Of a stretch of DNA of 9,958 bases, positions 1-8,077 are shown piece by piece; position 1 is the stretch's first letter; the number at the start of each line of letters is the position of its first letter. Origin of the DNA: an uncultured Desulfobacterium sp. (lineage in GTDB: Bacteria; Desulfobacterota; Desulfobacteria; Desulfobacterales; Desulfobacteraceae). The notes beneath the pieces are model-generated. The model was not told the DNA's origin, searched no databases, and worked only from the letters and a program-made list of their open reading frames with translations. The position numbers and the translations under genes are program-made. The DNA lies in assembly GCA_937124525.1 (NCBI GenBank), contig CAKZLA010000476.1:1-9958 (forward strand), given 5' to 3'.

Positions 1-1
1 G

Positions 2-775
2 GCCGGGGTGACCATTACATCGGGACCGGCTTTGGAAAAAGGGGGGGATCTTCTGGGGATGCTCACCAATCTTGGGGAGGGGGATTTCCTTTTCATTGAT
101 GAGATCCATCGGATTCCCAAGACCGTTGAGGAATTCCTCTACCCGGCCATGGAGGATTTTGCCGTTGATTTTGTCTTTGACAAGGGGGTCCATGCCAGAA
201 GTCACAGATACCAGCTCAAGCAATTTACCCTGGTGGGGGCCACCACCAGGGTGGGCTTGCTATCTTCCCCCTTGCGGGATCGTTTCGGGTTGTTTCGAAA
301 TTTTGATTTTTATGAATTGGAAGATCTGGTCACCATTGTTAAACGATCGGCGGATTTGCTTAATGTTGCTATGACCCATGGAGGGGCAGTGGAGCTAGCC
401 ACCCGTTCCCGGGGAACCCCCCGTATTGCCAATCGATTGTTAAAAAGGGTGAGGGATTATGCCCAGGTCCGGGCCCGGGGGGAGGTAACCCCGGAGACGG
501 TCCAGGCGGCACTGCAGCTTGAAGGGGTGGATGAAATGGGGCTTACCCCCCTGGACCGTAATTATCTGAACACCATTATTAAATTTTACCGAGGCGGCCC
601 TGTGGGCATTGAGGCCGTAGCTGCAACACTCCAGGAGGAGACTGATACCCTGGTGGATGTTGTGGAACCCTATCTTTTAAAAACCGGTCTTCTGCTTCGC
701 ACCTCAGCTGGCAGAAAGGCATCTGCAAAGGCCCATGAGCATCTGGGTATGCCCTTTCAGCGGGAGTTGTTTTGA
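2..775 (+). CDS. ruvB: RuvB Holliday junction branch-migration ATPase, 3' portion
   Basis: RuvB forms the hexameric AAA+ ring that, with RuvA, drives branch migration of Holliday junctions in the cytoplasm; RuvC then cuts them. The frame is open from the window edge, giving 257 residues; the usual length is about 335-350, so roughly 80-90 N-terminal residues including Walker A lie outside the window. A GTG at 8-10 is internal (it sits in the conserved stretch before [12 protein letters not shown]), not the start. Visible motifs are Walker B DEIH (98-109), sensor 1 GATTR (236-250), arginine finger within LRDRFG (272-289) and sensor 2 [10 protein letters not shown] (from 413). A C-terminal winged helix contains [13 protein letters not shown] and ends in AHEHLG. 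It ends 74 bp before rplM on the same strand; ruvA/ruvC may lie upstream, outside the window. Identification is very secure. Confidence 0.97.
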   Translation, partial: AGVTITSGPALEKGGDLLGMLTNLGEGDFLFIDEIHRIPKTVEEFLYPAMEDFAVDFVFDKGVHARSHRYQLKQFTLVGATTRVGLLSSPLRDRFGLFRNFDFYELEDLVTIVKRSADLLNVAMTHGGAVELATRSRGTPRIANRLLKRVRDYAQVRARGEVTPETVQAALQLEGVDEMGLTPLDRNYLNTIIKFYRGGPVGIEAVAATLQEETDTLVDVVEPYLLKTGLLLRTSAGRKASAKAHEHLGMPFQRELF

Positions 776-787
776 CCAAAATATGGC

Positions 788-793
788 TTGACA
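788..793 (+). promoter_or_regulatory. possible -35 box upstream of rplM-rpsI
   Basis: A perfect TTGACA lies in the 74-bp gap between ruvB and rplM. The hexamers 16-18 bp downstream (around 810-817, TTAGTT/TAGTTA) match the -10 consensus poorly, so this is only a candidate. A perfect TATAAT at 830-835 is 36 bp away, too far to pair with it. Confidence 0.25.
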
Positions 794-835
794 TTTTCTG
801 GGAAATGGGTTAGTTAGTTCGAATTATTTTATAAT

Positions 836-840
836 AGGAG
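836..840 (+). promoter_or_regulatory. Shine-Dalgarno for the TTG start of rplM
   Basis: AGGAG ends 9 bases before the TTG at 850-852. It supports TTG as the true initiation codon, which family alignment also demands (MKKYTYSAK...WCVIDA is the normal L13 N-terminus). Confidence 0.8.
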
Positions 841-849
841 TGTAGAAAA

Positions 850-1284
850 TTGAAAAAATATACATATAGTGCAAAACGATCGGATAATCCCGAAAACTGG
901 TGCGTCATTGACGCCAGCGACAAAGTGCTGGGTCGTATCGCCTCAGAGGTTGCGGCCCGGATCAGGGGGAAACGAAATCCCCTTTACACCCCCCATGTGG
1001 ATATGGGTGACTGGGTGATTGTTATTAATGCCCATAAAATACGCCTCACAGGTAATAAGTGGGACCAGAAGGTCTACTATCGTCACACGGGCTACACCGG
1101 TGGGATCAAAGCCACCAGCGTCAAGGAGCTTCTGGAAAAAAGCCCTGAAGATATTCTTCGAAAAGCAGTGCGGGGCATGCTTCCAAAAAACAGATTGGGG
1201 CGGAAGCTCAATGGCAAACTTTATATTTATGCCGGAGAGGAACATCCCCATGCTGCACAGAAACCAGAGGTCGTTGAATTATAA
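850..1284 (+). CDS. rplM: 50S ribosomal protein L13
   Basis: L13 is an early-assembling large-subunit protein that binds 23S rRNA. The 144-residue product matches the usual ~142 aa over its whole length. Landmarks in order are [16 protein letters not shown] (about 17-32), [16 protein letters not shown] (about 46-61), [21 protein letters not shown] (about 67-87), [13 protein letters not shown] (about 107-119) and [15 protein letters not shown] near the end. The start is TTG, supported by AGGAG 9 bases upstream; no in-frame ATG fits. rpsI follows after 33 bp, the conserved L13-S9 operon order. In E. coli this operon is regulated by L13; no comparable leader structure was recognised here. Confidence 0.98.
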   Translation: MKKYTYSAKRSDNPENWCVIDASDKVLGRIASEVAARIRGKRNPLYTPHVDMGDWVIVINAHKIRLTGNKWDQKVYYRHTGYTGGIKATSVKELLEKSPEDILRKAVRGMLPKNRLGRKLNGKLYIYAGEEHPHAAQKPEVVEL

Positions 1285-1317
1285 TTTTAAGTAAAAATAA
1301 GGGACGGTAGTTATTTT

Positions 1318-1713
1318 ATGGAGAATGAAAATATATATTACGCAACTGGCAAGCGTAAGAGTTCCATTGCCAAAACATGGTTAACGCCGGGAAGCGGCAA
1401 AATAACCGTGAACAATAGAAGTCTTGAAGATTATTTTGTTCACCTTGATGCACGGAAGATCCTGGAATCTCCCCTGGTCATGACACAAAATACAGAGACC
1501 TTTGATATTAACATCAAGGTGCTGGGTGGTGGCATTATGGGTCAGGCTGGTGCCGTGAGACACGGTATTACCAAGGCTCTTCTCATGGCGGACCCGGATC
1601 TGAGGGCAATGCTGAAAAAAGCCGGGTATCTTACCCGGGATTCCAGGATCAAAGAGCGTAAAAAATATGGCCAGAAGGGTGCCAGGGCCAATTACCAGTT
1701 CTCTAAAAGGTAG
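1318..1713 (+). CDS. rpsI: 30S ribosomal protein S9
   Basis: S9 sits in the head of the small subunit, and its C-terminal tail reaches the P-site tRNA. The product is 131 residues, near the usual ~130. It shows [16 protein letters not shown] (about 7-22), [16 protein letters not shown] (about 25-40), [21 protein letters not shown] (about 68-88), [19 protein letters not shown] (about 104-122) and the invariant C-terminal SKR. The ATG start gives the standard N-terminus. The Shine-Dalgarno is poor: the nearest purine run, AAGGG at 1299-1303, is about 14 bases upstream, so translation may be coupled to rplM 33 bp away. It is the last gene of the L13-S9 unit, followed by a clear terminator 22 bp beyond the stop. 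Confidence 0.98.
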   Translation: MENENIYYATGKRKSSIAKTWLTPGSGKITVNNRSLEDYFVHLDARKILESPLVMTQNTETFDINIKVLGGGIMGQAGAVRHGITKALLMADPDLRAMLKKAGYLTRDSRIKERKKYGQKGARANYQFSKR

Positions 1714-1735
1714 GCATTGGTTCAAATGGATCTTC

Positions 1736-1775
1736 AGGAGCAGGCAGATATTTACTGTCGGCTCCTTTTTTTTTT
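1736..1775 (+). terminator. intrinsic terminator of rplM-rpsI
   Basis: AGGAGC (1736-1741) pairs with GCTCCT (1761-1766). After one mismatch, GGCAG (1743-1747) pairs with CTGTC (1755-1759, one G-U) around a 7-nt loop. The stem runs into a tract of ten T (1766-1775). This is a textbook Rho-independent terminator. Confidence 0.88.
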
Positions 1776-1831
1776 GATAAATTATAACCAAGTGGTTTGT
1801 TTTCGTGCCATGCATCGGGCTTTTTGCAAAA

Positions 1832-1858
1832 CAATAACCACAATAACCACAGTGACCA
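1832..1858 (+). repeat. 9-bp tandem repeat, three copies, upstream of sbcB
   Basis: CAATAACCA at 1832-1840 and 1841-1849 are identical. A third copy, CAGTGACCA (1850-1858), matches 7 of 9. The array ends 27 bp before the sbcB start. Nine-bp units give near-helical spacing, so it could bind a protein, or it could be a simple slippage repeat; no function is known. Confidence 0.75.
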
Positions 1859-1885
1859 ACAGGGTCATCACTCTCTATTCAACCC

Positions 1886-3328
1886 ATGAAAACATTTCTC
1901 TTCTACGACATTGAAACCACCGGCCTGAATACTGCCTTTGATCAGATTCTTACCTTTGCGGCCATTCGCACGGACCTCAGGTTAAAGGAAGTTGATCGAA
2001 CCTCTGTGGTTGTTCAATTACGTCCAGATGTGGTGCCATCCCCCGGCGCCTTTGTGACCCATCGTCTCTCCTTGGCGTCGTTGATGAAGGGAGATGGTGA
2101 GTATGAGGCGGCCCGGCGTATCCACAAATTGGTCAACTCGCCAGGTACCATCAGCCTGGGATACAACACCCTGGGGTTTGATGATGAATTTTTACGGTTT
2201 ACCTTTTATCGGAACCTTCTGGACCCTTACAGCCATCAATACGCCAACGGCTGCTCCCGCATGGATATTCTTCCCCTGGCGGTTCTTTATCGCCTGTTTG
2301 CCCCCATGGATATCCATTGGCCCGAACATGACGGCAAACCCAGCATGAAACTGGAACTCATCAGCAGGGACAACTCGCTGGTGACATCCGGGCGTGCCCA
2401 TGATGCCATGGTTGATGTGGAGGCCACCCTGGCCCTGGCCCAACGGCTTTTTGCCCGACGGGAAATGTGGAACTATTGTTGTACATTTTTCAACAAGGCC
2501 GAAGAACCCACTCACATGGGGCGCCTTGAACAGCGGAAAATAGGACAGGTGGGTACCTTTTGTCTGGGAATAATGGTGTCACTCTCCTTTGGTGCCAAAA
2601 ACAACTATATGGCCCCGGTGTTGGGCATTGGTCCTTCCCGGGTGTATGGCAATCAAACCCTGTGGTTACGCTTGGATTCCCAGGGATTGTCTGGAAGAGA
2701 CGCTAAACCGGATGATCCTGACAAGATTTTTATCATTCGAAAGAAAAAGGGTGAACCCCCCATTATCCTGCCCTCCCTGGATCGTTTCTGGAGCCGGTTA
2801 TCCCCTGAACAGCAGGCCATGGCCCATGGGAGCATGGAGGCCCTTGCCCGGCATGCCAAATGGTTTGGCGAACTCCTTGAGTATCACAAGGATTATGTCT
2901 ATCCCGTTGTGCCGGATCTGGATGCAGATGCCAGCCTGTACCAGGATGGCTTTTTTTCATCCACTGAAAAAAAAGAGATGATGGCTTTTCACCATTCGGC
3001 CCCCCACCGGCGGATTGCCTGTGTGGAAAAAATGAAGAACCCCCGGATAAAACTCCTTGCCGCCCGGATACTGTTTCGTAATTATTTTAGTGAAGTACCG
3101 TCGGAGGTTTCTCTGGGAAAATTTGGGTTTGATGAAAAATATTACATGGAACGTATTCGCAGTGCCCAGGGGCATCCCATAAAAGGGTTCAGAAATGACA
3201 CTCGTTATGGGGTGGCGCAGGCCCTGAAGGAGATTGCAGACTGTCTGTCGGGTGGGGATGCAAAGAAATTTGATGATGAGCAAATTATCTTGCTGGAGGA
3301 AATTGACCGGCACATCCGGGCCATGTGA
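1886..3328 (+). CDS. sbcB: exodeoxyribonuclease I (SbcB-type 3'-5' ssDNA exonuclease)
   Basis: ExoI degrades single-stranded DNA processively from 3' ends and acts in recombination and mismatch repair with SSB. The 480 residues match the ~475 of E. coli ExoI. The DEDDh catalytic set is complete: D8 and E10 in FYDIETTGLN, an aspartate at 99/100 in YNTLGFDDEFLRFTFYRN, and H172 and D177 in AHDAMVDVEAT. By family architecture, residues 1 to ~200 are the exonuclease domain, ~200-355 the SH3-like domain and ~360-475 the C-terminal helical domain (FRNYFSEVP... is seen there). The ATG at 1886 places the first motif at the expected distance. No good Shine-Dalgarno precedes it, which is slightly odd. 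The gene follows the rpsI terminator and must have its own promoter, which I could not identify. Codon use and base composition look like its neighbours'. SbcB is best known from Gammaproteobacteria, so older transfer is possible. Confidence 0.93.
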   Translation: MKTFLFYDIETTGLNTAFDQILTFAAIRTDLRLKEVDRTSVVVQLRPDVVPSPGAFVTHRLSLASLMKGDGEYEAARRIHKLVNSPGTISLGYNTLGFDDEFLRFTFYRNLLDPYSHQYANGCSRMDILPLAVLYRLFAPMDIHWPEHDGKPSMKLELISRDNSLVTSGRAHDAMVDVEATLALAQRLFARREMWNYCCTFFNKAEEPTHMGRLEQRKIGQVGTFCLGIMVSLSFGAKNNYMAPVLGIGPSRVYGNQTLWLRLDSQGLSGRDAKPDDPDKIFIIRKKKGEPPIILPSLDRFWSRLSPEQQAMAHGSMEALARHAKWFGELLEYHKDYVYPVVPDLDADASLYQDGFFSSTEKKEMMAFHHSAPHRRIACVEKMKNPRIKLLAARILFRNYFSEVPSEVSLGKFGFDEKYYMERIRSAQGHPIKGFRNDTRYGVAQALKEIADCLSGGDAKKFDDEQIILLEEIDRHIRAM

Positions 3329-3799
3329 GTCAACAGAGGATTCATCCGTTTTGTGGAATTGTATCTGGAGATAATTACCCCTGCCTCAGCAGTTATAATA
3401 AAAGAGGTTAAAAACACTGGGACCTACCCGAGCATATATTCTTCAAGATGAAATTCAGATATATCAATATATCCATGGAACACTGAAAAACATATGTGTG
3501 GGTACTTAGTTGACGTCATTTTTTGGACTCTAACACTATCCGTGGCATAACTCATTACAAAAACTGCCAAACCAAGCACTCCATGGCTGAAACGGCTTAT
3601 CTGTTATTCCAACAAGTGTAAACAGAAAAAACAAGGATGCCAATATTTTCATAATTATCTTGATTTTTTGTGGGTTTTTACAGATATTCAGGCCATGAAT
3701 GAAATAACGCAAAGGAGTGCACAGACCCTGAAAAATCCAGAATTTGGGCTAACCCGGGAGTTTGTCCGTTTTTTTTAAAAATAAGGAAACAGAAATACA
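3329..3799. other. 471-bp intergenic region, no convincing gene
   Basis: This A+T-rich gap separates sbcB from the SNF2 gene. It contains a perfect dyad (3458-3473), a TTGACG hexamer at 3510-3515 without a good -10 partner, and a 76-codon open frame (3551-3778) with no strong start. No tRNA, Rfam-like structure or clear terminator was recognised. The SNF2 promoter presumably lies here. AAGGA at 3783-3787, 12 bases before the SNF2 ATG, serves as its ribosome-binding site. Confidence 0.6.
3458..3473. repeat. perfect inverted repeat GATATAT-CA-ATATATC
   Basis: Two 7-bp arms (3458-3464 and 3467-3473) flank a 2-bp centre. The size and symmetry would suit a dimeric repressor site, but an A/T dyad of this kind can arise by chance. 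It lies 130 bp after sbcB and about 330 bp before the SNF2 gene. Confidence 0.5.
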
Positions 3800-6700
3800 A
3801 TGTCGTTAATAAATCCAACTTTTATGGAAAGATATAATGCCCTGCCTTCTCTTGAAAAAAAGATTTTAAAGATTCTTTCCATCTCCTATGCCAGGGTGAC
3901 TCAGACCCAGCTACTGGCTTGTCTTGTGGCCCTTAACATAAAGACAGAAGACGGTAGAAGCTATGATTCAGGAACAAAAACCGCCATGTTAAAGCTGCTT
4001 CGCAATGCCCTTGACAACCTTCTGGGAGGAGATTTGTTAAAGGGAAAAAGTCGCAGCGTTCTTGTGGTAGAAAGAGCTTACGTTGAAGTATTAACACGAC
4101 ACTTGGTGGCAGAAAAAAAATTCATAGCCATGGCTGGCATCCTCCAAAAAATACTAAATCTCACAGAAAAGGGATTTGCCCTGGAACCTTCCCTGTCCAT
4201 GGATCAATTGGTGGCCGGAATGCGGATTCTCTTTTATCAGGAAAAGGTGGCCCAGGCCGTTGAACTTTATGAAAATTTCATAAACCGTGTTTCTGAGCAG
4301 GAGACGCTTCCCATGGTGTGGGAACGGATCTGCTGTTGTCCCTTTGATCTGGACTGGTTTCGACTCTTACCACCTGATATCCATACAAATTTTCTGGAAG
4401 GGCCTTTTCTCCGGGACATGGCCGGTTGGAGTAAAAATGATTTCCGTGCCGATTACCTGGAATCCCTTGTAATGGAGGGATCTGAAAAATGTGAATCAGA
4501 TCTTGAGGCCGCGGTATTGGAAAAATGGATGCTCACCGGTCAACAGGATCATCTGGACACCTGGCTTGGAAAATATGGAAAAAAAAGTAAGCACCTTGAG
4601 AACAGTTTGTGTCTCCAGGGATGGATGGCTTTTTGTAAGGGGAAAAATGCCAGATCCATCTCATTGTATGAAAAAGCACTGGATCTTCTGAATAAAAGGA
4701 CAAAGGGAGAAAAGAAAGTTTTTTTCAGCCAGTTCATGGGGTTCTTTTATATCCTGGCCCTGATTAAGGAGGGCAATGAGGAGACCTTTTTCCGGGCAAG
4801 GGCGTGTCTGGCAATGGGAATGAATCGAGAATACAGTTTTAAAAAAATATGTGGATTATTGGGTGGGCTTTTGGATTATCTGCAAGGCAACTCCAGGGGG
4901 GCAGATAGAATTCTTAGCCAGCGCATTTGGAGTAGCTTCAGATCTGATTCCACAGATCTGATCCCCAGTTTTTTCACCTTTTTTTCTTATTATTGGGTGG
5001 ACAAAGAAGAGGCAGAAAAAGAGCTTGAAAAGATAAAAAGTCTTCATAATCTTGCAAAAGAGACTCAATATTCCTGGTTTGCCAGAGAACTTGAGGGCCT
5101 TATCCAAAGTTTGTCCAAGTCCGGGGCCAAAACCGGCAAAAGAAAAAACCCTTCCTGCCTGGTGGGGCTCACCCAAGAGACCAAGGTCTGGGAGCACACC
5201 TTGAATGCGCTGCTCGCCTTGAATAAAAAATCAGTCCCTGGAAAGCGGGTACAAAAGCTGGAACAAGATCACGATCAACGCATGGCTTGGTTCCTTGATT
5301 ATGATAATAACGGAGAGTGCGATATCAGCCCCAGGGAGCAAAAGAGAAATGCCAGGGGCGTTTGGACAAAAGGACGACCCGTTGCCTTGAAACGCCTGTG
5401 CGATGAGATAAGAAAATTTCCCTACCTGACGGCCCAGGATAAAAAAATTTGTGGGCATATCTATGCCCATAGCTACAAAGATGGATGGTACACCAATGTG
5501 GAATATATTTTTGATGAAGAATATATGCCCGATGTTGTGGGCCATCCCTTTCTCTTTTTAAGCGATGGAACCACCCGTATGGAGCTGGTTCCTGGAAAAC
5601 CTGAACTCACTATTTCAAGAAAGGGCAAAGAGCAGTTTACCCTTGTTCTGTCCCCCAGACCCCGGCGTTATTTTGAGGGAAAATATGTAATTGTACAGGA
5701 TACACCCACTCGAATCAAGTTGGTTTCACTGGATTCAAAATATCAGACCATTGCCGATATCCTGGGCAAGGAGGCCTCCTTTCCGGCATCTGCAAAAAAT
5801 AAAATTGTCCAGGTAATGGATGCACTGGCAGGGGATATCACCATCCACTCGGATATAGAAGGGGGCAGTGACAGTGTCGCAGAAACAAAAGCAGATTCAA
5901 CCCTCCATGTTCAGCTCTCTCCCCTGGGACAGGGATTAAAATTGTCCATGGTGGTTCGTCCCCTTGGGGACGATGGCCCCTCTTATCCCCCTGGCAGCAA
6001 AGGGAAAAATGTCATTGCCCGGGTGAATGGCATCCAGATGAAAACCACAAGGGATCTTGAAACTGAAAAAGAGCTGGCACTCAGTTTGATCAATGGGTGT
6101 CCAACCCTTGCAATCGCCGAAGAAAACCAGGGTGAGTGGCATTTTCCCGGGGTGGAAGCGTCACTGGAACTGATACAGGAATTGGGGGCAAAGGATGAAG
6201 GCGTTGTGGTTGAGTGGCCCGAGGGCAAACCCTTTGAATTGGTGGGAAGGGCATCGTTTAACAATTGCAAACTCAACATCAAAGGGGGAGAAGATTGGTT
6301 TGCCATGACAGGCCAGGTGGTGGTGGATGAACACCTTACCCTTGAGATGGGCATGCTCTTGGAATTTCTTGAAAAAAGCCCCACCCGATTCCTGGAGATT
6401 AAGCCAGGTCGGTTTGTTGAATTAACCCGGGCATTTCGTAACAAACTTAAGGCCCTTGACAGATATTCTGTCAGACATGGAAAAGGGGTAAGGTTTCACC
6501 CCCTGGCGGTCCTGGCCCTGGAGGGATTTTTCCAGGAAGCTGGCACCCTGAGCACCGACAAGGACTGGAAATCCCACATTGCAAAGCTTCAATCCCAGAC
6601 AGATCCACTCCTGGCTGCCCCATCCACCCTGAATGCTGAATTGCGTGATTATCAGCTACAGGGGATCAATTGGATGAACTGTTTGTCAGACTGGGGCGTG

Positions 6701-8017
6701 GGTGCCTGCCTGGCCGATGACATGGGGATTGGTAAAACCATGCAGACCCTGGCCATGCTCATCAGACATGCCCCAAAGGGGCCGTCACTGGTGATTGCCC
6801 CTACCTCGGTGTGTGCAAACTGGATTGCCGAAGCCAACCGCTTTGCCCCTTGTCTGAACCTTATTTCCTTTGGCGGAAACAAAAGAAAAAAAATTCTGGA
6901 GGATGCTGGCAGTTTTGACGTTTTGATTTGCAGTTACGGCCTGATGCAGCAGAAAAAGGTGGCCACCATGTTGTCTGCTGTCTCCTGGCAGATGGTGGTT
7001 TTGGATGAAGCCCAGGCAATAAAAAATTTCGCAACCCAGAGGTCCCGGGCCGCCATGGAGCTGACGGCCGCATTTAAGGTGATTCTCACCGGAACGCCCA
7101 TTGAAAATCACCTGGGTGAGCTGTGGAATCTTTTTCAGTTTATTAATCCCGGCCTTCTCGGGACCCTGGATCACTTCAACAAGACCTTTGCCATACCCAT
7201 TGAAAAAGAGGGGGATGCCCAGGCAAGAAGGGATCTCAAACGACTGATCCAGCCATTTATCCTGCGTCGTACCAAGGCCCAGGTCCTGGAAGAGCTGCCC
7301 CCCCGCACAGAAATTTTGCTGGACATTGATTTGAGCAAAGAGGAGATGGCTTTTTATGAGGCCCTGCGCCAACAGGCCCTGGAGCGAATCTCCAACGATG
7401 ATGAAAGCCATGGTGGCCAAAAGCATTTCAAAATTCTGGCCGAAATCACAAAACTGCGCCAGGCTTGCTGCCACAGTGAACTTGTCAACAAGGAGATCTC
7501 CATTGCCAGCAGCAAACTGGCTGCCTTTTCTGAGATTCTGGGGGAGCTAATCAACAATGGACACAAGGCCCTTGTCTTCAGCCAGTTTGTGGGGCATCTC
7601 TCCATTATCCGGAGATATCTGGATGAATCAAAAATCAAATACCAGTACCTGGACGGCAGCACCCCGGCCACCCAGCGACAAAAGGCAATCCATGACTTTC
7701 AATCCGGGGAAGGGGATGTTTTTTTGATCAGTCTTAAAGCCGGGGGCGTGGGGTTGAATCTTACGGCAGCCGATTATGTTATCCACCTGGACCCATGGTG
7801 GAACCCGGCTGTGGAGGATCAGGCATCCGACCGTGCCCATCGCATTGGCCAGCGCAGGCCTGTTACCATTTATCGCCTGATTACCCGGGGGACGGTGGAA
7901 GAAAAAATTGTGCATATGCATCGCCGCAAACGGAACCTTGCGGACAGTCTGCTCACGGGGAGTGACTTAAGCGGGAAAATGTCTGCCAAAGAGCTTCTTG
8001 CTTTAATCCAGGAGTAG
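3800..8017 (+). CDS. large SNF2-family DNA helicase/translocase ATPase
   Basis: A 1405-residue superfamily 2 protein of the bacterial SNF2 class, which are ATP-dependent double-strand DNA translocases that remodel protein-DNA complexes; the substrate of this one is unknown. The C-terminal motor is complete: RDYQLQGINW (from about 949), motif I DDMGIGKT (973-980, K979), Walker B DEAQ (1069-1072), motif III LTGTP (1096-1100), FSQF of the second RecA domain (about 1258), GGVGLNLTAADYVIHLDPWWNP, and motif VI DRAHRIGQ (1344-1351). It ends in the usual KELLALIQE. The N-terminal ~940 residues hold a winged-helix-like start (about 15-105), a helical TPR-like stretch (about 105-450) and a segment with SPREQKRNARGVWTKGRPVALKRL (about 510-535) typical of this helicase group. 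No SWIM zinc finger (CxC...CxH) is visible. It has ATG with AAGGA 12 bases upstream and appears to be transcribed alone. HepA/RapA is a related family, but the N-terminal half differs. Confidence 0.93.
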   Translation: MSLINPTFMERYNALPSLEKKILKILSISYARVTQTQLLACLVALNIKTEDGRSYDSGTKTAMLKLLRNALDNLLGGDLLKGKSRSVLVVERAYVEVLTRHLVAEKKFIAMAGILQKILNLTEKGFALEPSLSMDQLVAGMRILFYQEKVAQAVELYENFINRVSEQETLPMVWERICCCPFDLDWFRLLPPDIHTNFLEGPFLRDMAGWSKNDFRADYLESLVMEGSEKCESDLEAAVLEKWMLTGQQDHLDTWLGKYGKKSKHLENSLCLQGWMAFCKGKNARSISLYEKALDLLNKRTKGEKKVFFSQFMGFFYILALIKEGNEETFFRARACLAMGMNREYSFKKICGLLGGLLDYLQGNSRGADRILSQRIWSSFRSDSTDLIPSFFTFFSYYWVDKEEAEKELEKIKSLHNLAKETQYSWFARELEGLIQSLSKSGAKTGKRKNPSCLVGLTQETKVWEHTLNALLALNKKSVPGKRVQKLEQDHDQRMAWFLDYDNNGECDISPREQKRNARGVWTKGRPVALKRLCDEIRKFPYLTAQDKKICGHIYAHSYKDGWYTNVEYIFDEEYMPDVVGHPFLFLSDGTTRMELVPGKPELTISRKGKEQFTLVLSPRPRRYFEGKYVIVQDTPTRIKLVSLDSKYQTIADILGKEASFPASAKNKIVQVMDALAGDITIHSDIEGGSDSVAETKADSTLHVQLSPLGQGLKLSMVVRPLGDDGPSYPPGSKGKNVIARVNGIQMKTTRDLETEKELALSLINGCPTLAIAEENQGEWHFPGVEASLELIQELGAKDEGVVVEWPEGKPFELVGRASFNNCKLNIKGGEDWFAMTGQVVVDEHLTLEMGMLLEFLEKSPTRFLEIKPGRFVELTRAFRNKLKALDRYSVRHGKGVRFHPLAVLALEGFFQEAGTLSTDKDWKSHIAKLQSQTDPLLAAPSTLNAELRDYQLQGINWMNCLSDWGVGACLADDMGIGKTMQTLAMLIRHAPKGPSLVIAPTSVCANWIAEANRFAPCLNLISFGGNKRKKILEDAGSFDVLICSYGLMQQKKVATMLSAVSWQMVVLDEAQAIKNFATQRSRAAMELTAAFKVILTGTPIENHLGELWNLFQFINPGLLGTLDHFNKTFAIPIEKEGDAQARRDLKRLIQPFILRRTKAQVLEELPPRTEILLDIDLSKEEMAFYEALRQQALERISNDDESHGGQKHFKILAEITKLRQACCHSELVNKEISIASSKLAAFSEILGELINNGHKALVFSQFVGHLSIIRRYLDESKIKYQYLDGSTPATQRQKAIHDFQSGEGDVFLISLKAGGVGLNLTAADYVIHLDPWWNPAVEDQASDRAHRIGQRRPVTIYRLITRGTVEEKIVHMHRRKRNLADSLLTGSDLSGKMSAKELLALIQE

Positions 8018-8054
8018 AGGCGAATGGTAAATAATTATTTCAATGAGTTATGAG

Positions 8055-8077
8055 AACTTAGGACTCTTGAGTTTTTT
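8055..8077 (+). terminator. weak intrinsic terminator after the SNF2 gene
   Basis: AACTTAGG (8055-8062) can pair with CTTGAGTT (8066-8073) around a 3-nt loop, with two G-U pairs, and runs into six T (8072-8077). The stem is A/U-rich, so efficiency is doubtful. It overlaps the stop codon of the convergent gene. Confidence 0.35.

Noticed and set aside
943..1251. Open frame of 102 codons on the minus strand inside rplM
   Set aside because: It lies wholly inside a certain ribosomal protein gene and its translation resembles no family; it is an antisense shadow. The same applies to the other overlapping frames in sbcB, the SNF2 gene and the GT5 gene.
1717..1914. 65-codon frame after rpsI
   Set aside because: It spans the rpsI terminator, overlaps the start of sbcB and encodes a low-complexity TITTITT run produced by the 9-bp tandem repeat.
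3511..3518. TGACGTCA perfect palindrome
   Set aside because: This is an 8-bp palindrome expected by chance at this scale, and the eukaryotic CRE meaning does not apply.
3510..3538. TTGACG as a -35 box for the SNF2 gene
   Set aside because: No acceptable -10 hexamer at 16-18 bp; it would also imply a leader of about 260 bases without support.
6785..7474. 229-codon minus-strand frame inside the SNF2 ATPase domain
   Set aside because: It is long, but fully antisense to the conserved helicase motifs, with no ribosome-binding site or recognisable domain.
3800..8017. A DISARM-, BREX- or other defence-island reading of the SNF2 gene
   Set aside because: No methylase, nuclease, phospholipase-D or other partner gene flanks it in this window; neighbours are sbcB and a glycogen-related pair.
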